A stretch of 64,000 nt of DNA. Source: Lactococcus termiticola. GTDB lineage: Bacteria > Bacillota > Bacilli > Lactobacillales > Streptococcaceae. Below the pieces are notes generated by a model. The model was given only the letters and a program-made list of their open reading frames with translations, ran no database searches and was not told the DNA's origin. Shown one piece after another: positions 1 to 8,168 of this stretch. How positions within the stretch are numbered: position 1 is the stretch's first letter; every line of letters begins with the position of its first letter. The position numbers and the translations under genes are program-made. The stretch is from the NCBI RefSeq assembly GCF_003116835.1, contig NZ_BFFO01000002.1, forward strand, positions 1 through 64,000, in the 5' to 3' direction.

Positions 1-305
1 TGCTTCATTCTGACCAAGGGAGTCAATATACAAGTCACGAGTACAACCAGCTTCTTGAGAGTCATAAAATCAAACATTCTTACAGTCGTAAAGGTTATCC
101 TTATCACAATGCGAGCCTTGAATCTTGTCATGGTCACCTTAAAAGAGAATGGCTTTATCGTCATTCTATTAAGGACTTCAATCAAGCTAAGCATGAGGTC
201 TTTTGGTATATTGAGAGCTTCTATAATAATAATCGAATTCATCAAGGACTCAATTATTTAACGCCCAATGAATTCGAAAATAAACAACTAAAATTAGCCG
301 CATAG
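1..305 (+). CDS. IS3-family transposase OrfB, C-terminal part
   Basis: The reading frame starts at base 3 and runs 100 codons to TAG at 303-305. It matches residues 190-289 of the complete OrfB at 11015-11884. The second catalytic Asp (HSDQGSQY) and the catalytic Glu of the DDE triad (SLES) are both in this part. One visible difference from the full copy is Cys in place of Trp directly after SLES, beside the catalytic Glu, which might weaken activity. Whether the upstream half is intact cannot be seen because the window begins inside the gene. Confidence 0.85.
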   Translation, partial: LHSDQGSQYTSHEYNQLLESHKIKHSYSRKGYPYHNASLESCHGHLKREWLYRHSIKDFNQAKHEVFWYIESFYNNNRIHQGLNYLTPNEFENKQLKLAA

Positions 306-356
306 GCAGAAAGGTAATTTACCCATTTTGGTGTCCAGTTTCTTGACTTAATGTCA
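1..356 (+). mobile_element. IS3-family element, right-hand portion (copy 1)
   Basis: This is the 3' part of an insertion sequence whose left part lies outside the window. It is nearly identical, in opposite orientation, to the complete copy at 10964-12196. The two copies share sequence up to the TGTCA that ends at 356 and diverge right after it, which fixes the element end. The terminal repeat contains TGGACACC at about 333-340 (read on the minus strand). Scattered substitutions separate the copies, so they are not a very recent duplication or have drifted. Confidence 0.85.
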
Positions 357-555
357 AAGGTAATAAAAAAATCGCTAGATGGTATTATAAATAATAATTT
401 TTAGATAATGACAAGATAAGGTTCAAGATAGCGTAATTTACAAATAAGTTGAAGTTTCAGCCTGCCTGACTGACACATAACACCCCAAAGAGCAGTTATC
501 TTACCTCTCTACCAGACTCAACAAAACTGTCAAGCGACAGCAAAAGAATAAATTC

Positions 556-583
556 TTGTAAAAAATATAATTTGTGATATAAT
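556..583 (+). promoter_or_regulatory. Promoter of the fab operon
   Basis: TTGTAA at 556-561 and TATAAT at 578-583 are separated by 16 bp, 40 bp before the fabT ATG. The downstream TTTGATAC (583-590) resembles half of the AT-rich TTTGA..TCAAA palindromes bound by FabT in streptococci and lactococci, so autorepression is plausible but not proven. The rest of 357-623 shows no gene, only AT-rich sequence left of the promoter. Confidence 0.55.
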
Positions 584-623
584 TTGATACAGAAAACTAT
601 TAGCAGTATAAAACAGAGGCTTA

Positions 624-1064
624 ATGAAAACAGATTTTGACCAGGTCAATGAATGGCTGATTCAGCTCTTCCACGACTTTATGATATTAGAAGAACAGTT
701 CCTAAAAGAATCCGACTATTCTGAGGTCACAGTGAAAGAGCTCCAACAGCTGACACTGGTCCATACGCTGGGTTCTTGCCGGGCAACCGATATTGCCAAA
801 AACCAGAAGCTGGCCCTCTCGACCATCACGATTACGCTCAACCGCCTAGAAAGCAAGGGCTACATCAAGCGGGACCGCTCTGAAAAAGACCGTCGGGTGA
901 CCCATGTCGCCCTGACTGACGAGGGAGAAGCCCTCTGTGCCAAGCATAGAGAGTACTTCCGTAGCATTACTGAAAGCCTGATGAATTCCGTCTATGGCAC
1001 CACAGAAAACAAGTTGGCTGGCGAGCTTTCGAGCTTGCACAAGCATCTTGAGGATATGAAATAA
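624..1064 (+). CDS. fabT: FabT, MarR-family regulator of fatty-acid synthesis
   Basis: This 146-residue MarR-type winged helix protein is predicted to repress the fab/acc genes when bound to acyl-ACP. The recognition helix region is about residues 54-80 (RATDIAKN through SKGYIKR) and the wing is the D/R-rich stretch at 84-98 (RSEKDRRVTHVALTD), followed by C-terminal dimerisation helices. It is the first gene of the operon and its TAA is directly followed by the fabH ATG, so regulator and targets are co-transcribed. Identification rests on the MarR fold plus the position before fabH, which is diagnostic in Streptococcaceae. The preceding fabM-type gene of streptococci is absent; IS sequence sits there instead. 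Confidence 0.9.
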   Translation: MKTDFDQVNEWLIQLFHDFMILEEQFLKESDYSEVTVKELQQLTLVHTLGSCRATDIAKNQKLALSTITITLNRLESKGYIKRDRSEKDRRVTHVALTDEGEALCAKHREYFRSITESLMNSVYGTTENKLAGELSSLHKHLEDMK

Positions 1065-2042
1065 ATGCCTTTTGCAAAAATAAAAGCTGTCGCACACAGC
1101 GTGCCAGAGCAAGTCGTGACCAATGACGACCTGGCAAAAATCATGGATACTAGCGACGAATGGATTTATTCCCGAACCGGTATCAAACGACGTCACATCT
1201 CTATCGATGAAAACACCTCAGACTTGGCCGCCCAGGTCGGCCAAAAACTCCTTGAGCAGACGGGCTACGAGGCGGATACGCTCGACTTTATTATCGTCGC
1301 GACCATCACACCAGATTCGACCATGCCAAGCACGGCGGCTCTTGTTCAGTCTAAAATAGGAGCAAATCGGGCCTTTGCCTATGACTTGGCTGCGGCCTGC
1401 TCAGGCTTTGTCTTTGCCTTGTCCACAGCTGAAAAGCTGATTGCTGGCGGCTACAAGCGGGGTATGGTCATCGGGGCCGAGGTCTTCTCCAAGTCCATCG
1501 ACTGGACAGACCGGACCACAGCCGTCCTCTTTGGAGACGGGGCTGGCGGTGTCTTGCTTGAAGCCGATGACAGCCAACCGCTTGTGATTGCTGAAAAGCT
1601 TGAGAGCGATGGTAGCCGTGGTGGCAGTTTAACGGTGAATCAATTAGAGCTAAATTCTCCCTTTTCTGATATAATAGAGAAGGAAAAAACAAGCCTCCAG
1701 ATGGATGGCCGGGCCATCTTTGATTTCGCTGTCAGAGACGTGCCAAAGAACATCAAGGCTACGCTTGAGCTGGCTGACTATGAAGTGGACGATATCGACT
1801 ACTTCATGCTCCACCAGGCTAATTCAAGGATTCTTGATAAGATGGCGAAAAAACTCGGTGCTGACCGGGAAAAATTCCTCCAAAATATGGAAGAATACGG
1901 TAACACCAGTGCGGCGACCATCCCGATTCTCTTGTCAGAAGCTGTCGAATCTGGCAAGGTCCGCCTGGACGGCTCACAAAAGCTGGTCCTGACTGGCTTT
2001 GGTGGGGGCTTGACCTGGGGAAGCCTGGTCATCCACATTTAA
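1065..2042 (+). CDS. fabH: FabH, 3-oxoacyl-ACP synthase III
   Basis: This enzyme starts fatty-acid elongation by condensing an acyl-CoA primer with malonyl-ACP in the cytoplasm. The protein has 325 residues, the normal family length. The catalytic triad is visible: Cys112 in AAACSGF, His250 in MLHQAN and Asn280 in [11 protein letters not shown]. The ATG follows the fabT stop without a gap and no strong ribosome-binding site lies before it, so translational coupling to fabT is likely. Confidence 0.95.
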   Translation: MPFAKIKAVAHSVPEQVVTNDDLAKIMDTSDEWIYSRTGIKRRHISIDENTSDLAAQVGQKLLEQTGYEADTLDFIIVATITPDSTMPSTAALVQSKIGANRAFAYDLAAACSGFVFALSTAEKLIAGGYKRGMVIGAEVFSKSIDWTDRTTAVLFGDGAGGVLLEADDSQPLVIAEKLESDGSRGGSLTVNQLELNSPFSDIIEKEKTSLQMDGRAIFDFAVRDVPKNIKATLELADYEVDDIDYFMLHQANSRILDKMAKKLGADREKFLQNMEEYGNTSAATIPILLSEAVESGKVRLDGSQKLVLTGFGGGLTWGSLVIHI

Positions 2043-2075
2043 TAACACAATGGTTATAACCGCAGCCTAGCTGCT

Positions 2076-2081
2076 TATAAT
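2076..2081 (+). promoter_or_regulatory. Possible internal promoter before acpP
   Basis: A TATAAT lies in the 71-bp gap between fabH and acpP, 32 bp before the ATG, with only weak -35 candidates near 2051-2058. The gap also holds the small palindromes GGTTATAACC and GCAGCCTAGCTGC. An extra promoter would fit the high demand for acyl carrier protein, but this is a guess from one hexamer. Confidence 0.35.
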
Positions 2082-2113
2082 AAAATATTTTCTAAAATTA
2101 AAGGAGAAATATC

Positions 2114-2338
2114 ATGGCTGTATTTGAAAAAGTGCAAGATATTATCGCAGACGAACTTGGCAAAGAAAAAGACGAAATCCAAATGGATACAACCTTTGAA
2201 AGCCTTGACGCTGACTCACTTGACCTCTTCCAAATCATCAACGACATCGAAGATGAATTCGACGTTGAAGTTGACACTGACGAAGACCTCAAGACTGTCT
2301 CTGACTTGGTGAAATACGTAGAGGCAAACGCTAAATAA
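2114..2338 (+). CDS. acpP: Acyl carrier protein AcpP
   Basis: This 74-residue, very acidic protein carries the growing acyl chain on a 4'-phosphopantetheine arm. The attachment site is Ser35 in DADSLD, the invariant DSL motif. A good ribosome-binding site (AAAGGAGAAATATC) precedes the ATG. It lies between fabH and fabD as in lactococci. In streptococci an enoyl reductase gene (fabK) usually follows; here a terminator-like structure follows instead. Confidence 0.96.
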   Translation: MAVFEKVQDIIADELGKEKDEIQMDTTFESLDADSLDLFQIINDIEDEFDVEVDTDEDLKTVSDLVKYVEANAK

Positions 2339-2343
2339 GAATG

Positions 2344-2405
2344 AAAGAGGCTCGACAGATTCTGTCAGGCTGCCTTTGTTGGCAGTAGAGCCTCTCTTTT
2401 TCTTC
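2344..2405 (+). terminator. Terminator-like three-way hairpin after acpP
   Basis: AGAGGCTC at 2346-2353 pairs with GAGCCTCT at 2388-2395 and encloses two perfect inner hairpins, GACAG/CTGTC and CTGCC/GGCAG. A run of T follows. It probably ends part of the transcripts after acpP, allowing more AcpP than the downstream enzymes. Confidence 0.75.
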
Positions 2406-2435
2406 TTTCCACTTCATTAGAAAATGCAAAGTAAA

Positions 2436-3356
2436 ATGACAAAAACAGCCTTTTTATTTTCTGGTCAAGGGGCCCAAAAACTGGGCATGACCAGGGATTT
2501 ATATGATACTTATGATGTCGTCAAAGCGACTTTTGACCGGGCAAGCGAGCTCCTGGGCTATGACCTGAGAGAGATCGTCGACTCAGACGAAGCCAAGCTC
2601 AATGAGACCCAATACACCCAGCCTGCGATTTTGACAGCCTCTGTGGCCATTCTTCGCTTACTTGAAGAACACGGCGTCAAGCCTGACATGGTAGCCGGCC
2701 TTAGCCTTGGCGAATACACAGCCTTGGTAGCTTCTGGAGCACTCAGCTTTGATGATGCCGTCCAGCTGGTGGCTAAGCGTGGTCAATACATGACTGAAGC
2801 TGCTCCGACCGGTTCCGGTAAGATGGTGGCGGTCATGAACACTGACCCAGCCCTGATTGAAGAAATCTGTCAGAAGGCGGCTTCTAAGGGTATCGTGAGT
2901 CCAGCCAACTACAACACGCCGTCACAGATTGTCATTGGCGGAGAAGTTGAGGCCGTTGATTATGCCGTTGAACTCCTGCAAGAAGCCGGAGCCAAACGCC
3001 TGATTGAGCTCAAGGTCTCTGGCCCCTTCCATACGGCCATTTTAGAGCCTGCCTCCGTCAAGCTGTCGGCTGAACTCGAGAAGGTCAACTTCTCTGCCTT
3101 CCAGCTCCCGCTGATTTCCAACACGACCGCCCAGGTCATGAAGAATGATGAGGTTAAGGCCTTATTGACCCGCCAGGTCAAAGAACCGGTCCGCTTTTAT
3201 GAGTCTGTCGCGACCATGCAGGAACTCGGTGCGACTCGCTTTATCGAAGTCGGCCCAGGCAAGGTCCTCTCTGGCTTTATCAAGAAAATCGATAAGTCTG
3301 CTGACTTTAGCAATGTAGAAAATCTGGCAGATTTTGAAAAATTAACAGGAATTTAA
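2436..3356 (+). CDS. fabD: FabD, malonyl-CoA:ACP transacylase
   Basis: FabD moves malonyl from CoA to ACP for chain extension. The catalytic Ser90 sits in GLSLGEY and the catalytic His199 in SGPFHTA. An in-frame ATG four codons upstream (2424) exists, but homologues begin MTKTAFLFSG, so 2436 was chosen. Neither start has a clear ribosome-binding site, which is odd for such a gene and may reflect readthrough coupling from the hairpin upstream. At 306 residues it has normal family length. Confidence 0.92.
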   Translation: MTKTAFLFSGQGAQKLGMTRDLYDTYDVVKATFDRASELLGYDLREIVDSDEAKLNETQYTQPAILTASVAILRLLEEHGVKPDMVAGLSLGEYTALVASGALSFDDAVQLVAKRGQYMTEAAPTGSGKMVAVMNTDPALIEEICQKAASKGIVSPANYNTPSQIVIGGEVEAVDYAVELLQEAGAKRLIELKVSGPFHTAILEPASVKLSAELEKVNFSAFQLPLISNTTAQVMKNDEVKALLTRQVKEPVRFYESVATMQELGATRFIEVGPGKVLSGFIKKIDKSADFSNVENLADFEKLTGI

Positions 3357-3358
3357 TT

Positions 3359-4090
3359 ATGGATATTAAAAATAAAAACGTCTTTATCACAGGTTCGACC
3401 CGTGGAATTGGTAAGGCGATTGCCATGCAGTTTGCACAGGCAGGCAGTAACGTCATCATCAACGGCCGCTCTGCGATCACAGACGAGCTCTTGAGCGAGT
3501 TTACAGCTCATGGTGTCAAAGCCATCGGGATCTCTGGCGACATCTCAAGCTCAGAAGATGCCAAACGCATGGTCGCTGAGGCGACTGAAGGTCTCGGCTC
3601 TGTCGACATTCTCGTCAATAACGCCGGCATCACCAAGGATGGCCTCTCGCTGAAAATGTCTGAAGAAGACTTTGAGAGTGTCCTTAAAATCAATCTGACC
3701 GGTGCCTTCAACATGACGCAGGCTGTCCTCAAACCTATGACCCGGGCCCGCGAGGGAGCGATCATCAATATCAGCTCAGTCGTTGGCCTCATGGGGAATG
3801 CTGGTCAAGCCAACTATGCGGCCTCAAAAGCCGGCCTTATCGGTCTGACCAAGTCAATCGCCCGTGAAGTCGCCGGCCGTAACGTCCGTGTTAACGCTGT
3901 CGCTCCAGGTTTCATCGATTCTGACATGACGGCAGAGCTTTCTGACAAGGTCAAAGAGATGATGCTGGGACAAATCCCAATGAAGCGTTTCGGTAGCCCA
4001 GAAGAAGTGGCGACTGTCGTGACCTTCCTGGCTGAGCAAGACTATATGACAGGTCAAGTCCTGACCATCGACGGTGGCATGGTCATGTAA
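3359..4090 (+). CDS. fabG: FabG, 3-oxoacyl-ACP reductase
   Basis: FabG is the NADPH-dependent reductase of the elongation cycle and belongs to the short-chain dehydrogenase family. The cofactor loop is GSTRGIG (12-18), NNAG is at 87-90, and the catalytic residues are Ser140, Tyr153 and Lys157 in YAASK. It starts two bases after the fabD stop, with AGGA about ten bases upstream. It has 243 residues, standard for FabG. Confidence 0.95.
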   Translation: MDIKNKNVFITGSTRGIGKAIAMQFAQAGSNVIINGRSAITDELLSEFTAHGVKAIGISGDISSSEDAKRMVAEATEGLGSVDILVNNAGITKDGLSLKMSEEDFESVLKINLTGAFNMTQAVLKPMTRAREGAIINISSVVGLMGNAGQANYAASKAGLIGLTKSIAREVAGRNVRVNAVAPGFIDSDMTAELSDKVKEMMLGQIPMKRFGSPEEVATVVTFLAEQDYMTGQVLTIDGGMVM

Positions 4091-4091
4091 G

Positions 4092-4346
4092 ATGAAAAAG
4101 TTTAACTTTTTTCATCTTTCGTTTATAATAAGTACATTCGCTTGGCTACAGATGCTGATTTTTCATCAGCTTGTTGACCAAAGTTTGATGGCAATCGCTT
4201 TGATTTCTTTTCTAGGCCTGGCCTACTGCCTGGTCAAGAGAAAGTATCTGGCCTTTAACATCATAGGCCCTCTGGTCTTTCTACTAGAGGTCATCTATCT
4301 ACTGATGAGCCTGACCCTCTTTTGGGTCGGCCTCTCATTTCAATAA
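4092..4346 (+). CDS. Small membrane protein between fabG and fabF
   Basis: This 84-residue unknown protein begins one base after the fabG stop (ATG at 4092). It has about three hydrophobic segments (roughly residues 8-25, 27-45 and 55-80) with a basic KRKY turn between the second and third, so it is likely an integral membrane protein. There is no good ribosome-binding site; coupling to fabG translation is probable. The gene after it, fabF, has its own strong site. I do not recognise the family. Its place inside the operon suggests co-expression with fatty-acid synthesis. Confidence 0.7.
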   Translation: MKKFNFFHLSFIISTFAWLQMLIFHQLVDQSLMAIALISFLGLAYCLVKRKYLAFNIIGPLVFLLEVIYLLMSLTLFWVGLSFQ

Positions 4347-4358
4347 AAGGAGTAAACA

Positions 4359-5585
4359 ATGACAAATCGCGTCGTTATTACAGGATACGGTGTCGTATCT
4401 GCTATCGGGAACAGCCCAGAAGAATTTTGGAACAGCCTCAAATCTGGCAAGAGCGGGATTGGTCCTATCACCCACTTTGATGCTGAAGCAACAGGCATTT
4501 CAGTAGCAGCAGAAGTTAAAGATTTTCCATTTGATAAATATTTTGAGAAAAAAGATGCCCGTCGTATGGATACTTTTAGCCTTTACGCTGTGCATGCTGC
4601 GCTTGATGCCTTTAACATGTCAGGCTTGACAGAAGAAAATACTGACTTTGACCGTCTCGGCTGTATCATGGCTTCTGGTATCGGTGGTTTGGAGCAATCA
4701 CAAAAGAATGCCCAGGTTATCGCTGCTAAAGGTCCACGTAAAGTGGCACCACTCTATGTACCACTTGCCATTGCCAATATGGCGACAGGTAACGTAGCCC
4801 TCCGTACCGGAGCCCGTGGTGTTTCACGTGCCGAAGTCACTGCCTGTGCGGCTGGTGCCAACTCTATCGGTTCAGCCTTCCGTGAAATCAAACACGGCTA
4901 CGCTGACGCCATGATTGCCGGTGGTGCTGAAGCAGCCATCTGCGAACTCGGTATTGCTGGTTTTGCGAACCTGACTGCCCTCTCTAAGCAGACCGACCCA
5001 ACAATCGCCTGCCGCCCATTTGACAAAGACCGTGATGGTTTTGTCATGGGTGAAGGAGCTGGTGCTGTAATCCTTGAAAGCCTGGAACACGCCCAAGCAC
5101 GTGGTGCCAATATCCTTGCTGAAATCGTCGGTTACGGTAACACCAACGATGCCTTCCACATGACGACACCATCTGGTACAGGTGCTGAAAAAGCCATCCA
5201 ATTGGCACTCGATGAAGCCGGTCTTAAGGCCGAAGAAGTGGACTATGTCAATGCCCACGGAACTTCAACTCACGCCAACGAAGAAACTGAAAGCAAGGCC
5301 ATCCACAATGTCATCGGTGACAAGGCCCTGGTCTCATCTACTAAGTCATTCCACGGCCATGCCCTCGGCGGAACAGGCTCTATCGAAGCTGTTGCGACCA
5401 TTATGGCTATGGAAAATAACTTTGCTCCAGTCAACGCTGGAACAAAAGAACTTGACGAAGGCATGACCATCAACGTTGTCCTCGGTGAAGGTAAAGAAGC
5501 AAACATCGATGTTGCCATCAGCCAAGACTTCGGTTTTGGTGGTCACAACGCCGTGCTTGCCTTTAAGAAATGGACTGGAGAATAA
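4359..5585 (+). CDS. fabF: FabF, 3-oxoacyl-ACP synthase II
   Basis: FabF elongates acyl-ACP with malonyl-ACP. It is the only elongating condensing enzyme in this cluster, as expected for FabF-only Streptococcaceae. The catalytic Cys163 lies in TACAAGANS, His300 in NAHGTSTHANE and a second His in SFHGHALGGTG (331-341). At 408 residues it is full length. AAAAGGAG precedes the ATG. Confidence 0.95.
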   Translation: MTNRVVITGYGVVSAIGNSPEEFWNSLKSGKSGIGPITHFDAEATGISVAAEVKDFPFDKYFEKKDARRMDTFSLYAVHAALDAFNMSGLTEENTDFDRLGCIMASGIGGLEQSQKNAQVIAAKGPRKVAPLYVPLAIANMATGNVALRTGARGVSRAEVTACAAGANSIGSAFREIKHGYADAMIAGGAEAAICELGIAGFANLTALSKQTDPTIACRPFDKDRDGFVMGEGAGAVILESLEHAQARGANILAEIVGYGNTNDAFHMTTPSGTGAEKAIQLALDEAGLKAEEVDYVNAHGTSTHANEETESKAIHNVIGDKALVSSTKSFHGHALGGTGSIEAVATIMAMENNFAPVNAGTKELDEGMTINVVLGEGKEANIDVAISQDFGFGGHNAVLAFKKWTGE

Positions 5586-5593
5586 GAAGTAAA

Positions 5594-6058
5594 ATGAACA
5601 TCAAAGAAGTAGAAGAACTCCTCCACGAGTTTGACCAATCAAGTCTCCGTGAATTTGCTTGGAACAATGGCTCTGACCAGCTCTCATTTTCTAAAAATGA
5701 CGGCCATGCTGCTCCCGCTGCAGCAGTTGCGAATCCAGTAGCAGTCGCAGCTCCAGTAGCACCTGCCGCTAGTGAGACAGCAGCTCCAACTGAAGCGGTA
5801 GCTTCAGCAAATAGCTCAGCTGAAGGCGAAGCGGTCACAAGTCCCCTCGTCGGCGTGGCTTACCTCAAGCCAGCCCCTGATAAATCTGAATTTGTCAAGG
5901 TCGGTGACACAGTCAAAAAAGGCCAGACCCTCCTCATTATCGAGGCGATGAAGGTCATGAATGAAATCCCGGCTCCAGCTGATGGTGTCGTGACTGAAAT
6001 CATGGTCAGCCCTGAAGATGTCGTCGAATACGGCCAAGAACTGGTTCGTATCAAATGA
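5594..6058 (+). CDS. accB: AccB, biotin carboxyl carrier protein
   Basis: AccB carries the carboxybiotin of acetyl-CoA carboxylase. The C-terminal biotinyl domain (about 80-154) holds the attachment lysine, Lys120, in EAMKVMNE. A flexible Ala/Pro/Val-rich linker spans about 39-75. The start at 5594 was preferred over an in-frame ATG at 5570 because MNIKEVEELL matches the usual N-terminus and GGAGAATAAG lies upstream. Its stop overlaps the next start (ATGA). Confidence 0.94.
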   Translation: MNIKEVEELLHEFDQSSLREFAWNNGSDQLSFSKNDGHAAPAAAVANPVAVAAPVAPAASETAAPTEAVASANSSAEGEAVTSPLVGVAYLKPAPDKSEFVKVGDTVKKGQTLLIIEAMKVMNEIPAPADGVVTEIMVSPEDVVEYGQELVRIK

Positions 6059-6237
6059 AAAAAGAGATTAAAGTAGATGCAGATGTCTCAGGTGCTTTTT
6101 ACGGCACTGGATTTCTGCTTGCTCTAGGAATGAATCTTGCAGTGACCAACAACTGGTGGTCAGCTATCTGGCACGGCTTCTTGAGCTGGGGCTATGTAGG
6201 CTACTGGTTTGTAAAGTTTCTGACTCATTCCCTATAA
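6055..6237 (+). CDS. Small membrane protein between accB and fabZ
   Basis: This 60-residue protein of unknown function overlaps the accB stop by four bases (ATGA), indicating coupled translation. Residues 15-55 are hydrophobic and rich in Gly and Trp (NNWWSAIWHGFLSWGYVGYW), consistent with two membrane passes after a charged N-terminus. It has no recognisable catalytic motif. It is the second small membrane protein embedded in this operon. A scaffold or membrane anchor for the carboxylase is speculation only. Confidence 0.65.
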   Translation: MKKEIKVDADVSGAFYGTGFLLALGMNLAVTNNWWSAIWHGFLSWGYVGYWFVKFLTHSL

Positions 6238-6246
6238 GGAGATTAA

Positions 6247-6681
6247 ATGTCTGAAGTAAACATCGACGTCACAAAAATCATGGAGGCCCTGCCTCATCGA
6301 TATCCTATGCTCTTAGTAGACCGGGTGATTGATATCTCAGAAGATGAAATCACAGCGATTAAGAATGTGACTATCAATGAAGAATTCTTCCAAGGTCACT
6401 TCCCGCAATACCCAGTCATGCCAGGCGTCCTTATCATGGAGGCCCTGGCTCAGGCTGCCGGTGTTCTTGAGCTTTCAAAGCCTGAAAACAAGGGGAAGCT
6501 CGTCTTTTATGCCGGCATGGATGATGTCAAATACAAGAAGCAGGTTGTGCCAGGCGATCAACTGGTTCTCCATGCTAAATTTATCAAACGCCGTGGTCCG
6601 ATTGCAGTCGTAGAGGCTGACGCCAAGGTCGACGGAAAGCTTGCGGCGAAAGGGACTTTAACCTTCGCTCTGGGTAAATAA
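6247..6681 (+). CDS. fabZ: FabZ, 3-hydroxyacyl-ACP dehydratase
   Basis: FabZ dehydrates 3-hydroxyacyl-ACP to trans-2-enoyl-ACP. The hot-dog fold signature is clear: [13 protein letters not shown] near the N-terminus, catalytic His51 in [11 protein letters not shown] and Glu65 in MEALAQ. It has 144 residues, typical length. AAGGAGATTAA lies just before the ATG. No isomerising partner or enoyl reductase (fabK, fabI) is in the cluster, so the last reduction step must be encoded elsewhere. Confidence 0.95.
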   Translation: MSEVNIDVTKIMEALPHRYPMLLVDRVIDISEDEITAIKNVTINEEFFQGHFPQYPVMPGVLIMEALAQAAGVLELSKPENKGKLVFYAGMDDVKYKKQVVPGDQLVLHAKFIKRRGPIAVVEADAKVDGKLAAKGTLTFALGK

Positions 6682-6690
6682 GGAAGTATT

Positions 6691-8058
6691 ATGTTTAACA
6701 AAATTCTCATCGCCAATCGTGGCGAGATTGCAGTCCGGATTATCCGTGCAGCCCGTGAACTCGGTATTGAAACCGTCGCGATTTATTCAGAAGCAGATAA
6801 GGATGCTCTCCACGTGGCACTGGCTGACGAAGCCATCTGTGTCGGGCCAGCCCGTGCGACCGATTCATATCTCAATATGAATAATATCCTTGAAGCAGCT
6901 ATCGCTACTGGAGCGCAAGCCATCCACCCAGGCTTTGGTTTCTTATCAGAAAACTCGAAGTTTGTCGGCCTCTGTGAAGAGATGAATATCAAATTTATCG
7001 GCCCATCTGCAGAAGTCATGGACTCAATGGGAGACAAGATCAATGCCCGAGACCGGATGCGTAAGGCCGGTGTCCCTGTCACACCGGGTTCTGAAGGCGA
7101 AGTCTACACGACCGATGAAGCGCTAGCTATTGCTAATGAAATCGGCTATCCTATCATGCTCAAGGCCTCTGCCGGCGGCGGTGGTAAGGGCATCCGTAAG
7201 GTTTCTTCAGCTGAAGAACTCATCCCTGCCTTTGAAGCGGCTACAGCAGAAGCCAAGGCCAGCTTCGGGAACGGCGCCATGTTCATCGAGCGGATGATCT
7301 ATCCTGCCCGTCACATTGAAGTGCAAATTCTTGGTGATAGCCAGGGCAATGTGATTCATCTTGGAGAACGGGACTGCTCACTTCAAAGGAATAACCAGAA
7401 GGTCCTTGAAGAAAGTCCTTCTGTCGCCGTTGGGGCTAGCCTCCGTGAAAAAATCACCTCTGCTGCGGTGATGGCAGCCGAAGCGGTGGGCTACGAAAAT
7501 GCGGGTACCATCGAGTTCCTCCTTGATGAAGCCTCAGGCAATTTCTACTTCATGGAAATGAACACCCGTGTCCAGGTCGAACACCCAGTCTCTGAGTTTG
7601 TCTCTGGTGTTGACATTGTCAAGGAACAAATCCGGATTGCTAACGGTGAGGAACTTTCTGTCAAGCAGGAAGACGTGCATTTTAAGGGCCACGCCATCGA
7701 ATGCCGAATCAATGCTGAAAATCCTAAATTCAACTTTGCTCCAAGTCCAGGAAAGATCCAAAGCCTCTACCTACCGTCAGGTGGTGTCGGCCTCCGTGTT
7801 GACTCTGCCATGTACGCAGGCTACACGATTCCGCCATACTATGACAGCATGATTGCCAAGGTCATCGTCCACGGCGAAAACCGCTTTGAAGCCCTGATGA
7901 AGATGCAGCGGGCCCTGATGGAGTTTGATGTGGAAGGCCTGACGACCAATATCGACTTTCAGCTCGAGCTCATCTCTGACCCTCATGTCATCGCAGGCGA
8001 CTATAATACAGGTTTCTTGGGAGAAACTTTCTTACCTGAATATTTGAAAGAAGACTAA
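6691..8058 (+). CDS. accC: AccC, biotin carboxylase
   Basis: AccC is the ATP-dependent carboxylation subunit of acetyl-CoA carboxylase and charges biotin on AccB with bicarbonate. It is an ATP-grasp enzyme: the Gly-rich lid KASAGGGGKGIRKV is near residue 160, and EMNTRVQVEHPVSE near 290 holds metal- and bicarbonate-binding residues. At 455 residues it is full length. AAGGAAG lies before the ATG. Confidence 0.95.
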   Translation: MFNKILIANRGEIAVRIIRAARELGIETVAIYSEADKDALHVALADEAICVGPARATDSYLNMNNILEAAIATGAQAIHPGFGFLSENSKFVGLCEEMNIKFIGPSAEVMDSMGDKINARDRMRKAGVPVTPGSEGEVYTTDEALAIANEIGYPIMLKASAGGGGKGIRKVSSAEELIPAFEAATAEAKASFGNGAMFIERMIYPARHIEVQILGDSQGNVIHLGERDCSLQRNNQKVLEESPSVAVGASLREKITSAAVMAAEAVGYENAGTIEFLLDEASGNFYFMEMNTRVQVEHPVSEFVSGVDIVKEQIRIANGEELSVKQEDVHFKGHAIECRINAENPKFNFAPSPGKIQSLYLPSGGVGLRVDSAMYAGYTIPPYYDSMIAKVIVHGENRFEALMKMQRALMEFDVEGLTTNIDFQLELISDPHVIAGDYNTGFLGETFLPEYLKED

Positions 8059-8121
8059 TGCATAGTCTTTTTTTATGTCTTAAAAACAGAAAGAATCTCT
8101 GCCAGATCCTTAAATTTTTGG

Positions 8122-8127
8122 TATAAT
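8122..8127 (+). promoter_or_regulatory. Possible extended -10 promoter before accD
   Basis: TGGTATAAT (8119-8127) is an extended -10 element in the 110-bp gap between accC and accD. A short T-run at 8069-8075 lies upstream without a strong hairpin. This could drive the carboxyltransferase pair accD-accA separately. The evidence is only the -10 element. Confidence 0.4.
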
Positions 8128-8168
8128 AAGGGATAGTTAATTATTTGAAATGTCAAAGGAAAAGAAGC

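Noticed and set aside
846-1196. Minus-strand frames across the fab, pur and other operons
   Set aside because: They are shadows of the plus-strand genes, with no ribosome-binding sites, promoters or recognisable protein motifs.
2424-3356. fabD start at 2424
   Set aside because: The ATG at 2424 adds MQSK, which homologues lack, and no ribosome-binding site favours it over 2436.
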